A DNA stretch of 64,000 nucleotides from Lelliottia nimipressuralis (GTDB taxonomy: Bacteria; Pseudomonadota; Gammaproteobacteria; Enterobacterales; Enterobacteriaceae), in assembly GCF_004402045.1 (NCBI RefSeq), contig NZ_SOMG01000011.1:248001-312000 (forward strand), read 5' to 3'. A program made the translations under genes and the position numbers. The notes below the pieces were generated by a model. It saw nothing but the letters and a program-made list of their open reading frames with translations, was not told the DNA's origin and did no database searches. Below are positions 29,471-38,177 of the stretch, in pieces; the stretch's first letter is position 1, and every line of letters begins with the position of its first letter.

Positions 29471-29550
29471 GCCGGGTGGCGCTGACGCCTACCCGGCCTA
29501 CGTTCGGTGTTGTTTTGTAGGTCGGGTAAGGCGAAGCCGTCACCCGACTT
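29471..29550. repeat. REP-like palindromic element between mqo and eco
   Basis: Arms gccgggtggcgctgacgcctacccggc and gtaggtcgggtaaggcgaagccgtcacccgac lie between the converging mqo and eco genes. Confidence 0.85.
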
Positions 29551-29554
29551 ATTC

Positions 29555-30058
29555 TTAACGTACTACCGCTTGGCCGACATTCTCATCTGCCTTCCACACG
29601 CGATACTTCACTTCCACGTTTTCAGGCGTATACACCACGATCGGCAACTTGCTGTTGTAGCGCAGCAGACTGTTGTCGCCCAGATACGCCGTCACAAATT
29701 TCTTCTCTTTCTTGCCGTCCGGGCAGGCCATCATGGTGGAGACAGGAGAGGTGACTTTATCAAAGACGTAATAGTCATAACCCCAGCCTTCCAGCGTTTT
29801 GCTTTCAAGTTGACCGCCCAGACGGTGCTGGTTGCAGTCCACTTCCAGCGTCTTGCCAATTAACAGTTCCACTTTGAAGTTCGCTTCATCCTGCTGAACC
29901 GGCAGCTGAATCACCTGACGCTTCATCCCTTTGTCCGCTTTCGGATACGGAGCCACTTTTTCCAGCGGCTGCTCTTTTGGGGTTTCGCTGGCGAAAGCGC
30001 TGGTGCTGACGCACGCGGCGGCGATGAGGGCGATGGCAAATTTAGGTGCGTTTTTCAT
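29555..30058 (-). CDS. eco: Ecotin, periplasmic serine protease inhibitor
   Basis: Dimeric periplasmic inhibitor of trypsin-fold proteases such as neutrophil elastase, trypsin and chymotrypsin. From the ATG at 30058 it has 167 residues, with a signal peptide ending in SAFA before [16 protein letters not shown]. The reactive loop [18 protein letters not shown] carries the P1 methionine, and the disulfide partner is in [11 protein letters not shown]. Another ATG at 30064 lies directly against the AGGA Shine-Dalgarno, so the second ATG, seven bases away, is the better start. It is adjacent to mqo as in E. coli. Confidence 0.96.
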   Translation of the reverse strand: MKNAPKFAIALIAAACVSTSAFASETPKEQPLEKVAPYPKADKGMKRQVIQLPVQQDEANFKVELLIGKTLEVDCNQHRLGGQLESKTLEGWGYDYYVFDKVTSPVSTMMACPDGKKEKKFVTAYLGDNSLLRYNSKLPIVVYTPENVEVKYRVWKADENVGQAVVR

Positions 30059-30172
30059 TGTCATTCCTTTATGTCAAAACGATGCTGCGCAGGTTAACAT
30101 AACAACTATGAATGATTGGTGTTATTTACTTACATTTTCACTATGCATAGCGTTATACACTTTTAAATCTCT

Positions 30173-30240
30173 TGTTTAGCGGTTGTTTATGCTGGCGTGA
30201 AGTCAGGTGCCAGTTCGTGTTATTTTAGACTGTATATAAT
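30173..30240 (+). promoter_or_regulatory. Perfect PhoP-type box and -10 upstream of a small membrane protein gene
   Basis: TGTTTA-GCGGT-TGTTTA at 30173-30189 is an exact direct repeat with the 5-bp spacing of PhoP boxes. A perfect TATAAT lies at 30235-30240, 27 bp before the next ATG. The box is about 45 bp upstream of that -10 instead of the usual 11-12 bp, so either it is an upstream site or another, closer -10 is used. PhoP control is an inference from motif. Confidence 0.5.
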
Positions 30241-30267
30241 GTTATTCATCTGTAAAAGGGAAGAGAG

Positions 30268-30528
30268 ATGGTTCGTGCAAAACTGAAAACACCTGAAGGC
30301 CGCAAATTCCTCCTGGCGCTGCTGGTCGTGTTTATGATTGCTGCCGCGTGCGTGGGGCGGGCAACCATTGTTGGCGTGATCGAACAGTACAATATTCCCC
30401 TCTCTGCCTGGACAACCAGCATGTATGTCCTGCAGTCGGCAATGATCTTTGTCTACAGCCTGGTGTTCACCGTTCTGCTGGCCATCCCGCTGGGCATTTT
30501 CTTCCTGGGCGGTCGCGAAAAGCACTAA
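30268..30528 (+). CDS. Small two-span inner membrane protein, function unknown
   Basis: An 86-residue protein with a basic N-terminus (MVRAKLKTPEGRKF), two hydrophobic segments at about residues 14-36 and 52-78, and a short charged tail GGREKH. It resembles, as I recall, the enterobacterial DUF2534 small membrane proteins, but I cannot confirm this. It stands alone, with its own TATAAT promoter, a GAGAG-type ribosome site before ATG and a strong terminator after it, so it is clearly expressed as a single gene. A PhoP-type box lies upstream. A role in envelope stress adaptation is possible but unproven. Confidence 0.75.
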   Translation: MVRAKLKTPEGRKFLLALLVVFMIAAACVGRATIVGVIEQYNIPLSAWTTSMYVLQSAMIFVYSLVFTVLLAIPLGIFFLGGREKH

Positions 30529-30548
30529 GCATTCACCTTAGAAAACGA

Positions 30549-30576
30549 AGCCAGCCTGCGGGCTGGCTTTTTTTAT
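30549..30576 (+). terminator. Rho-independent terminator after the small membrane protein gene
   Basis: Stem AGCCAGCC-TGCG-GGCTGGCT followed by a seven-T run. Confidence 0.93.
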
Positions 30577-30653
30577 ATCAGATGATTTTTATTCGCATTT
30601 CCAGGATATTCTGTTTCGAACAAGATTGTTCGACATAAAGCAGGAGATGCGCG

Positions 30654-31841
30654 ATGTTATCCCGGTTTGCAACGCTCAGCCGGATCCCGAAAGGAGTCTG
30701 GGTTGTGGGTGGCGTCAGTATGTTGATGGATATCTCCTCGGAGATCATTCACAGCCTGCTGCCACTATTTATGGTGACGACGCTCGGAGCCAGCGTGCTC
30801 TTCATTGGTTTGATTGAAGGTCTGGCTGAGGCCACTGCGCTGTTTATCAAAGTGTTTTCCGGCGCAATCAGTGACTATCTGGGCAAACGTAAAGGGCTGG
30901 CGGTTCTGGGCTACGGTCTTGGCGCGTTGAGTAAACCGTTGTTTGCTATTGCCTCTTCCTCGGGCATGATTCTGGGGGCACGCTTAATCGACCGGGTAGG
31001 GAAGGGGATCCGTGGTGCACCGCGCGATGCGCTGGTCGCTGACGTTACGCCCCCCGAGTTGCGCGGTGCAGCGTTCGGTCTACGTCAGTCTATGGACACC
31101 GTCGGCGCATTTCTCGGCCCGCTACTGGCCGTTGGCCTGATGCTGCTGTGGAACGATGATTTTCGTACTATTTTCTGGATTGCAGTCATCCCGGGCGTGC
31201 TCGCCGTTGCATTGCTTTTCTTCGGTCTGCATGAGCCGAAAAAACCTGTTGAACATAAGCGCACAAATCCCATAAAAAAAGAGAACCTCAGGCGTCTGGG
31301 TAAAGGCTGCTGGTGGGTGATTGGCCTGGGGGCCGTTTTCACACTCGCACGTTTCAGTGAGGCATTTCTTGTCCTCCGCGCCCAGCAGTCGGGTGTGCCG
31401 CTGGCGTTGATCCCGCTGGTGATGGTGGCGATGAATCTGCTCTACTTCCTCTCTGCCTATCCGTTTGGCAAGTTATCTGACGTTATGAGCCACACTCGTC
31501 TGCTGCAGTGGGGGCTGGTGGTGCTGATAGGTGCGGACATTGTGCTGGCGCTGAGCACCCACTGGGCGGGTATTATTTTAGGCGTTGCTCTGTGGGGCGT
31601 GCATATGGGGATGACGCAGGGATTGCTGGCGGCAATGATCGCTAAAACCGCGCCAGCGGATTTGCGCGGCACGGCTTTCGGTATTTTTAGCCTGGTCAGC
31701 GGCGTAGGATTATTAATAGCCAGCGTGGGAGCAGGAGCGATATGGGAAGCGTTTGGCGCGGAATATACTTTTTATACCGGAGCGGCGATTTGTCTGGTCG
31801 CGCTGGTATATCTGCGTAAAACCCCAGAAGCGGCAAGATGA
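30654..31841 (+). CDS. MFS transporter, substrate unknown
   Basis: A 395-residue major facilitator with about 12 hydrophobic segments. The inter-helix motif SDYLGKRKGLAVLGYGLGAL corresponds to MFS motif A, and the block DRVGKGIRGAPRDALVADV is typical of a group of bacterial drug or metabolite exporters. A polar central loop (EPKKPVEHKRTNPIKKE) separates the two halves. It is a single gene with 70-80 bp to the preceding terminator. It lies at the junction between the mqo-eco backbone and the T6SS locus. The substrate cannot be inferred. Confidence 0.85.
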   Translation: MLSRFATLSRIPKGVWVVGGVSMLMDISSEIIHSLLPLFMVTTLGASVLFIGLIEGLAEATALFIKVFSGAISDYLGKRKGLAVLGYGLGALSKPLFAIASSSGMILGARLIDRVGKGIRGAPRDALVADVTPPELRGAAFGLRQSMDTVGAFLGPLLAVGLMLLWNDDFRTIFWIAVIPGVLAVALLFFGLHEPKKPVEHKRTNPIKKENLRRLGKGCWWVIGLGAVFTLARFSEAFLVLRAQQSGVPLALIPLVMVAMNLLYFLSAYPFGKLSDVMSHTRLLQWGLVVLIGADIVLALSTHWAGIILGVALWGVHMGMTQGLLAAMIAKTAPADLRGTAFGIFSLVSGVGLLIASVGAGAIWEAFGAEYTFYTGAAICLVALVYLRKTPEAAR

Positions 31842-32177
31842 TTTTTCTCAGAATGCCATAATGTAGAAGTAATGGTTTCTGGTTGACCTTTTTTTCTATG
31901 AGTTATCATATTTTATGCATAAGAGATTTTAGGGGGTAATGATAATTCCGAGTGATGTAATTTTCTGATGCATTGACTCTCGCTATGGAACTTGTCCTTT
32001 TCTGGACTCTGCATCTTTATTTTTTATTCATGTATCAGCCAATTATCTTAAACGATAGTTTTTTGTGCTCTCTTTATAAGAATTTTCCAATGAAATTGAT
32101 GCCCATCAATAAAATACATTAACCATACAATAAATCTGTTGTTTCTCATTGCCGCCGAATTTAAAACTACCTTGTCG
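31842..32177. other. AT-rich region upstream of the T6SS operon, no gene seen
   Basis: This is part of the 537-bp gap between the MFS gene and tssB. It is markedly AT-rich compared with the flanking genes, without a convincing ORF. Such a region is a plausible H-NS target, which is inference. No copy of the tRNA-Pro 3' end or other attachment-like repeat was found here. Confidence 0.5.
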
Positions 32178-32320
32178 GCTAAATATGGTTTAATTACTCC
32201 ATGGTTAAGTCGTTAAGTAGTGCTTTAATTACTCCTATTTAGCATAAAACACTTACGAAAGTTCCTATAGTAGATCTTTGATCTGTAAAGTTGATCTTGG
32301 TCGGTTCATTGCTCTATTAT
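32178..32320 (+). promoter_or_regulatory. Probable T6SS operon promoter with nested repeats
   Basis: An 8-bp perfect inverted repeat, GCTAAATA (32178-32185) and TATTTAGC (32236-32243), encloses two exact copies of TTTAATTACTCC (32189-32200 and 32224-32235), whose starts are 35 bp apart. Downstream lies a sigma-70-like pair TTGATC (32291-32296) and TATTAT (32315-32320) with an 18-bp spacer, 58 bp before tssB. No GG-N10-GC sigma-54 signature was seen. The repeats look like a regulator binding site of unknown identity. Confidence 0.5.
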
Positions 32321-32378
32321 GCTTGCGTAAACAAAACGTCGTTCACTCAACAATCATTCCTCAAGGAAAGGGACTGCT

Positions 32379-32870
32379 ATGGCTGATACGTTCCAGAATG
32401 AAGTACCCAAGGCGCGCATTAATTTAAAATTATCCCTGCATACGGGTGGTGCTCAGAAGAAAGTCGAACTGCCACTTAAACTTCTCACCGTCGGTGATTT
32501 CAGTAATGGCAAAGAGAACCGACCATTATCCGAAAGAGAAAAAATCAACGTCAATAAAAACAACTTCAATAGCGTACTTTCGGAATTTAACCCGGAAGTA
32601 AATCTGAGTGTGAAGAATACGCTGACGGACGATGGTTCTGAGGAAGCTATTAAACTGAATTTTTCCGATATTAAAGACTTCGAACCGGAGCAGGTCGCCC
32701 GCCAGATCCCCCAGCTTCGCGCCATGCTTGCCATGCGTAACTTATTACGGGATCTCAAATCCAACCTTCTTGATAACGCCACTTTCAGAAAAGAACTAGA
32801 GAAAATTCTTAAAGACCCGGCGCTGTCTCAGGAATTACGCGACGAAATGAGTGCTCTGGCACCGAAATAA
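32379..32870 (+). CDS. tssB: T6SS contractile sheath small subunit TssB
   Basis: VipA/ImpB family protein of 163 residues that pairs with TssC to build the cytoplasmic contractile sheath. The family start ADTFQNEVPKARINLKLSLH and the VGDFSNGKENRPLSERE block are evident, as is the C-terminal helix region NLLRDLKSNLLDN that interlocks with TssC. It is the first gene of the T6SS operon, preceded by AAGGAAAGGG eight bases from the ATG. tssC begins 40 bp later. Confidence 0.97.
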   Translation: MADTFQNEVPKARINLKLSLHTGGAQKKVELPLKLLTVGDFSNGKENRPLSEREKINVNKNNFNSVLSEFNPEVNLSVKNTLTDDGSEEAIKLNFSDIKDFEPEQVARQIPQLRAMLAMRNLLRDLKSNLLDNATFRKELEKILKDPALSQELRDEMSALAPK

Positions 32871-32910
32871 GCGGTGCTCGTCTTTTAATGGATTAATCGG
32901 GAATATGCTG

Positions 32911-34446
32911 ATGTCTGTAAATACTGAAAATGCCTCCGTTCAGGGGCAGACCACACTACGTGAAAAAGAGAGCGTATACGCCTCCCTGTTTGACAAAATC
33001 AACCTGACCCCGGCCTCAAGCCTGGGCGATATCAATTCGTTTCTGGATGATGCGGCGCTGTCCGATGCGCCGGCTGGTGAACGCCTCACGGCGGCGATGC
33101 AGGTGTTTATGGACTGCATCCGCAAATCCGGTCAGCAGGTAGAAAAGCTCGATAAGTCGCTGATTGATTACCATATCGCAGAGCTGGATTACCAGATCAG
33201 TCGCCAACTGGACGCGGTCATGCACCATGAAGCGTTTCAGAAAGTAGAATCCCTCTGGCGTGGCCTGAAGCAGCTGGTGGACAACACCGACTACCGCCAG
33301 AATGTGAAAACCGAAATTCTGGACGTGTCCAAAGATGACCTGCGCCAGGATTTTGAAGATGCGCCGGAGCTGGTACAAAGCGGCCTGTACTGGCATACCT
33401 ACACCGCCGAGTACGACACCCCAGGCGGAGAGCCGATTGGTTCAGTGATCTCGGCCTATGAATTTGATGCCAGCCCGCAGGACATCTCGCTGCTGCGCAA
33501 TATCTCGAAAGTCTCTGCCGCCGCGCATATGCCGTTTATCGGTGCTGTCGGTCCGGCCTTCTTCCTGAAGGAAAGTATGGAAGAGGTCGCCGCCATCAAG
33601 GACATCGGCAACTACTTCGATCGCGCTGAGTACATCAAATGGAAAGCGTTCCGTGACACCGACGACTCCCGCTATATCGGGCTGGTGATGCCGCGCGTGC
33701 TCGGACGTCTGCCATACGGTCCCGATACCGTACCGGTGCGCAGCTTCAACTACGTTGAGCAGGTGAAAGGCCCCGATCACGAGAAGTATCTGTGGACCAG
33801 CGCGTCGTTCTCTTTCGCTTCAAACATGGTTAAAAGCTTCATCAATAACGGCTGGTGCGTCCAGATCCGTGGCCCGCAGGCGGGTGGTGCGGTAAAAGAT
33901 CTGCCGATCCATCTTTATGACCTGGGCACCGGCAACCAGGTGAAAATCCCGTCTGAGGTGATGATCCCCGAAACCCGCGAGTTTGAATTCGCTAATCTGG
34001 GCTTTATCCCGCTGTCGTACTACAAAAACCGCGATTATGCCTGTTTCTTCTCGGCCAACTCCGCCCAGAAACCGGCGCTGTACGACACGGCTGATGCAAC
34101 CGCCAACAGCCGCATCAACGCGCGCCTGCCTTACATCTTCCTGCTGTCGCGTATTGCCCATTACCTGAAGCTCATTCAGCGTGAAAACATTGGTACCACC
34201 AAGGATCGCCGTCTGCTTGAGCTTGAACTCAACACCTGGGTACGCGGTCTGGTCACTGAAATGACCGATCCGGGCGACGAGCTGCAGGCATCGCATCCGC
34301 TGCGTGACGCCAAAGTAGTGGTGGAAGACATTGAGGATAACCCGGGCTTCTTCCGCGTGAAGCTCTTTGCCGTCCCGCACTTCCAGGTTGAAGGCATGGA
34401 CGTGAATCTGTCTCTGGTGAGTCAGATGCCGAAAGCGAAAGCGTAA
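32911..34446 (+). CDS. tssC: T6SS contractile sheath large subunit TssC
   Basis: VipB/ImpC family sheath subunit. From the ATG at 32911 (preceded by GGGA at eight bases) it has 511 residues. The family blocks are seen: MHHEAFQKVESLWRGLKQLV, DISLLRNISKVSAAAHMPFI, and the C-terminal handshake and ClpV-exposed regions ending MDVNLSLVSQMPKAKA. Two other ATGs in frame upstream are less well placed. With TssB it forms the sheath that contracts to fire the Hcp tube. Confidence 0.97.
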   Translation: MSVNTENASVQGQTTLREKESVYASLFDKINLTPASSLGDINSFLDDAALSDAPAGERLTAAMQVFMDCIRKSGQQVEKLDKSLIDYHIAELDYQISRQLDAVMHHEAFQKVESLWRGLKQLVDNTDYRQNVKTEILDVSKDDLRQDFEDAPELVQSGLYWHTYTAEYDTPGGEPIGSVISAYEFDASPQDISLLRNISKVSAAAHMPFIGAVGPAFFLKESMEEVAAIKDIGNYFDRAEYIKWKAFRDTDDSRYIGLVMPRVLGRLPYGPDTVPVRSFNYVEQVKGPDHEKYLWTSASFSFASNMVKSFINNGWCVQIRGPQAGGAVKDLPIHLYDLGTGNQVKIPSEVMIPETREFEFANLGFIPLSYYKNRDYACFFSANSAQKPALYDTADATANSRINARLPYIFLLSRIAHYLKLIQRENIGTTKDRRLLELELNTWVRGLVTEMTDPGDELQASHPLRDAKVVVEDIEDNPGFFRVKLFAVPHFQVEGMDVNLSLVSQMPKAKA

Positions 34447-34459
34447 GGCAGGAGCAGGG

Positions 34460-35800
34460 ATGAAAATTTATCGTCCGTTATGGAGTGACGGGGCTTTTCT
34501 GGCCCCGCAACAGTTCCAGCAGCAGGCTCGTTGGGATGCGCATGTTGCAGATAGCGTTGCTCGGATGACGATGGCGCACCCCTGGGGAGTGCTGTGCGCG
34601 GAGTTTGAGGACGGGGCACTGGCACTCTCAAGACTTAATGCCACCCGGCTGGCGGTACGCTTCGCTGACGGGACGCTGGTCGATACAGACCTTGCAGATA
34701 ATCTGCCGCCGGTTTGCGATGTATCCACAGTGGGGCTGGAGAGTATTGAGGTGCTGCTGTGCCTGCCTTTGCTTAGCGCGAACGGCGGCAATCTTGATGA
34801 CGGGCGTGACAGTGCCCGTCCATGTCGCTGGCAGTCTGAACGGGTAACGGTGCAGGAGCTTGCCGGTCATGAACGTAGCGAACTGGCGGTGCTGCGTCAT
34901 TCGCTGACGCTGCGTCTGGCGACACAGGAAAACAGTGCTTACTTGACTTGCCCGGTAGCGAGGCTTGTCCGTAACGCTCAGGGGCAGTGGAGCCGGGATG
35001 CCGGCTTTATTCCCCCGCTGCTGTCGTTGAGCGCCAGCCCCGTCATGCTCGTTGAACTCAGAGAGTTGCTGCATCGCCTGTCGGCACGGCGTAAGAGACT
35101 GATGTCGATGCGACGTGAAAGCAACGAGCGGATGGCGGACTTTGCCGTGGCCGACGTCTCCTTGTTCTGGCTGCTAAGTGCCCTGAACAGCGCTGAGCCT
35201 GTGCTGACCGAACTGTACCAGACGCCGTCACGTCATCCTGAACTGTTGTACCGCGAGCTGGCAAGGCTTGCCGGCAGCCTGTTGACATTCTCCCTTGAAC
35301 ACAACGTCGACGACATTCCCGCTTACCGGCATGAGATGCCGGAACAGGTGTTTCCGCCGCTGTTTGCCCTGCTGGACCAGCTTCTGGAGGCCAGTCTGCC
35401 GTCGCGGGTTATCGCTATTGCCCTGGAACAGGGCGAAGACCGGGAGATCTGGCGCGGAAAACTGCACGATGCGCGGCTGCGTGAAGGGGCGGACTTCTAT
35501 CTCTCCGTGCGCTCTTCCATGCCAAACCATGAACTGCAGACACGCTTCCCGCTGCTGTGTAAAGCCGGCAGCCATGATGATGTGTCTGAAGTGGTGAATA
35601 TCGCTCTGAGCGGGATGGTGATTAAGCCGTTGAGCCATGTCCCTGCGGCCATCCCACTGCGTCTGGAGAACCAGTATTTTGCGCTGGATCTGTCCACCGA
35701 TGCTGCCCGCGCCATGCTGGAGGCAGGAAACTGTACTTTTTACACGCCGGAATCGCTTGGCGAAGTCAAACTTGAACTGTTTGCGGTGCTGCGCTCATGA
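34460..35800 (+). CDS. tssK: T6SS baseplate protein TssK
   Basis: VasE/ImpJ family protein of 446 residues linking the baseplate to the TssJLM membrane complex. The N-terminal shoulder region KIYRPLWSDGAFLAPQQFQQ is the family start. The protein is all soluble, with the C-terminal receptor-like domain ending YTPESLGEVKLELFAVLRS. tssL starts within its last codons (ATGA overlap), so the two partners are translationally coupled. Confidence 0.95.
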   Translation: MKIYRPLWSDGAFLAPQQFQQQARWDAHVADSVARMTMAHPWGVLCAEFEDGALALSRLNATRLAVRFADGTLVDTDLADNLPPVCDVSTVGLESIEVLLCLPLLSANGGNLDDGRDSARPCRWQSERVTVQELAGHERSELAVLRHSLTLRLATQENSAYLTCPVARLVRNAQGQWSRDAGFIPPLLSLSASPVMLVELRELLHRLSARRKRLMSMRRESNERMADFAVADVSLFWLLSALNSAEPVLTELYQTPSRHPELLYRELARLAGSLLTFSLEHNVDDIPAYRHEMPEQVFPPLFALLDQLLEASLPSRVIAIALEQGEDREIWRGKLHDARLREGADFYLSVRSSMPNHELQTRFPLLCKAGSHDDVSEVVNIALSGMVIKPLSHVPAAIPLRLENQYFALDLSTDAARAMLEAGNCTFYTPESLGEVKLELFAVLRS

Positions 35801-36450
35801 AGACTCCTGATATTGACCTGATAAACAGAACGTTCTATCCAGGCTGGCTGATGGTCAGCCAACTACGCAGTGGTCAGGAAATAGAAGATGGCGAGGCGCT
35901 GTACCGTCGGGCCTGCCGGTGGGTGGGTGATGCACGGGCTTCTCTTACTCAGGCCGGGTACAGTGAAATGAGCTGTGAACGGATGCTGTATGCCTACTGT
36001 GCCCTGATGGATGAGAGTGTGCTCAACCGCGATAAACAGGATGATGGCTATCGCAAATGGCGTAAGGACCCGCTGCAGGCGCGGTTTTTCAGCACCCTGA
36101 ATGCTGGGGAAGAACTGTGGGAGCGTATCCGCACCATCCTGCGTGAGCCTGCACCGGATGTGGCGGTACTGACCTGCCTGTACCGCACCCTGCAGCTGGG
36201 TTTTGTCGGACAGTACCGGGCGCAGGATGACGAGCGGCGTGAGGATGTGGTCCGTGCGCTCAGCGAGCGGGTACCGCCGTTTACCCTGACACAGGATTCG
36301 CCTGTGGTGGTCAGAGCACCCGGACTGCGCAGCGGACGCCGGATGTACTGGCTCGGCTGGGTGGCAGGTATCGTGGTGCTTGCGGCGCTATGGTTGACCT
36401 TCTCCTCTGTGCTGGCGCAGATGGTGTCGCAAATAGCCGGGCGGGGATAA
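35797..36450 (+). CDS. tssL: T6SS membrane complex protein TssL (DotU family)
   Basis: IcmH/DotU family inner-membrane protein of 217 residues that binds TssM and recruits the baseplate. The cytoplasmic hook domain has the family motifs YCALMDESVLNRD and GEELWERIRTILREP, followed by one C-terminal membrane helix at about residues 185-210. It has no peptidoglycan-binding extension of its own; the next gene encodes an OmpA-domain protein that may supply this function in trans. Confidence 0.95.
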   Translation: MKTPDIDLINRTFYPGWLMVSQLRSGQEIEDGEALYRRACRWVGDARASLTQAGYSEMSCERMLYAYCALMDESVLNRDKQDDGYRKWRKDPLQARFFSTLNAGEELWERIRTILREPAPDVAVLTCLYRTLQLGFVGQYRAQDDERREDVVRALSERVPPFTLTQDSPVVVRAPGLRSGRRMYWLGWVAGIVVLAALWLTFSSVLAQMVSQIAGRG

Positions 36451-36453
36451 GGG

Positions 36454-38172
36454 ATGCGTGAATTTCCCCGTGTTGTGTTGATTGCCCTGGCCACGGTTCT
36501 GTCACTGTGGCTGGTACTGGGTTACTGGCCGCTCTCCGGCGGAAGCCGGTTTGCGCTCTGCCTCTGTATTTCACTGATTTGTGGCGCAGTGCTGTGGAAA
36601 CAGTGGCGCCGTTTTCAGCGCGGCTGTGCAGTCAGCGTAAAGCTTGAAGGGAGCAATCTGCCCCCTGAAACATTTCAGGGGGCAGTGGTGCTGGTCTGCG
36701 GTGATACCGCATCTCTGTTTGCTCAAGGGACGATGCATCGTGAAACGCGTCAGGGCTGGTATCTTCGAGCAGAAAATGCTGAGCAACTGCCGTTGCTGGC
36801 ACAGCATCTGGCGAGCGTTCGCCCGGCCCTGGTGCCGCAGGTCTCTGTGCTGCTGGCGGTGATGCCTGAACAGCATGATTCGGACGAATTGCTGGCCCAG
36901 TCTCTGCGTGCATGGCGGCGGAGTATCACGCAGTGCCGCGCGTGGCTGAATGGCCAACCGCCTCTCTGGAGTGGAATCTGGGTATCGCCGCCGGACAGAG
37001 AACGTCAGGAGGAAACTCGCTGGTTTACCGTGACGCCAGACTTGCCGGGTATTCAGGTGCGGCAGAGCAGCCATGTTCCGCTCCCGGTTGATGACTGGCA
37101 GCGTGAGGCGGCTGGCAACGCCTCACGCCTTTACCACGCGCTGTGGCTGGAAAGCGTACTGGCGCTGATTGAGCGTTATGTTCTCCGGCCGCTCAGTACC
37201 CGACAGGGAGAACTTCCGGCCCTGAAATTTTGCGCCAGCGGCATCTGCCTGACGCCGGTCACGGCCGTTGCGGATAATCTCTGGCAGCAGCAGATAGCGG
37301 AAACCACCACGCTATTCCCCGCTGGCACCGCTGCGCAGGAGATGCCATCCCTCCCGGACGTTCTTCTTCCATATCTCCCGCGTCGCCAGGGCGTCAGCCG
37401 CCGGATGCAGGATACACGGCTGGCAGCGGGCATCTGCTTTCTGTTCCTTGCACTGGCCATGCTGGCGTCCTTTATCAACAACCAGCGCCTGGTGCGCAGC
37501 ATCGGGGACCACCTCGCCGTATACCACCGGCTCAGCGGCACGCCTCCGACGCCGAAGCAGCAGGCGCAGCAGCGTCTTCGCGCCGACAGCCGTCTGCTGG
37601 ATGACTGGCAGCGTCGTGGTGAACCGCTGCGCTACGGTCTCGGGCTGTACCAGGGAATGCACCTGATCCCGCCCGTGGAAGCGGCAATCAATGACTGGAC
37701 GCCCCCTCCGCCGCCCCGCCCGGTCGTTAAGAAAATCGTGCAGGGGCCACAGACTATCCGCCTCGACAGCATGTCGCTGTTCGACACCGGCAAATGGGCG
37801 CTGAAACCCACCTCGACGAAGCTGCTGGTGAACTCGCTGGTCGGCATTAAGGCGAAGCCCGGCTGGCTGATTGTAGTGGCGGGCCATACCGACAGTACGG
37901 GGGATGACAAATCCAATCAGGTGCTGTCCCTGAAGCGCGCGGAGTCCGTTCGCGACTGGATGCGCGACACCGGCGACGTGCCGGAGAGTTGTTTTGCGGT
38001 GCAGGGCTATGGCGAAAGCCGTCCTGTCGCCACTAACGACACGGCGGAAGGCCGGGCGCTGAACCGCCGTGTCGAAATCAGCCTGGTGCCGCAGGCAAAT
38101 GCCTGTCAGCTGCCGGGCAACACCCCCGCGCCATCGCAGGATGATGGCGCGTCAAAAAATGAAATGGAGTAA
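36454..38172 (+). CDS. T6SS-associated OmpA-domain membrane protein
   Basis: A 572-residue protein with two N-terminal hydrophobic segments (about 8-28 and 30-48), a long soluble region, another hydrophobic segment at about 325-345, and a C-terminal OmpA-like peptidoglycan-binding domain (about 430-550) showing GHTDSTG and the conserved NQVLSLKRAESVRDWM helix. Proteins of this kind lie next to tssL in many enterobacterial T6SS loci and probably anchor the membrane complex to the cell wall, like TagL of other systems. The spacing is 3 bp after tssL and 5 bp before hcp. Confidence 0.85.
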   Translation: MREFPRVVLIALATVLSLWLVLGYWPLSGGSRFALCLCISLICGAVLWKQWRRFQRGCAVSVKLEGSNLPPETFQGAVVLVCGDTASLFAQGTMHRETRQGWYLRAENAEQLPLLAQHLASVRPALVPQVSVLLAVMPEQHDSDELLAQSLRAWRRSITQCRAWLNGQPPLWSGIWVSPPDRERQEETRWFTVTPDLPGIQVRQSSHVPLPVDDWQREAAGNASRLYHALWLESVLALIERYVLRPLSTRQGELPALKFCASGICLTPVTAVADNLWQQQIAETTTLFPAGTAAQEMPSLPDVLLPYLPRRQGVSRRMQDTRLAAGICFLFLALAMLASFINNQRLVRSIGDHLAVYHRLSGTPPTPKQQAQQRLRADSRLLDDWQRRGEPLRYGLGLYQGMHLIPPVEAAINDWTPPPPPRPVVKKIVQGPQTIRLDSMSLFDTGKWALKPTSTKLLVNSLVGIKAKPGWLIVVAGHTDSTGDDKSNQVLSLKRAESVRDWMRDTGDVPESCFAVQGYGESRPVATNDTAEGRALNRRVEISLVPQANACQLPGNTPAPSQDDGASKNEME

Positions 38173-38177
38173 TTAAC

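Noticed and set aside
31842..32378. Left attachment site duplicating the proL 3' end
   Set aside because: I searched the gap by eye for the T-arm or acceptor sequence of proL and found no copy; no integrase gene lies in the window either.
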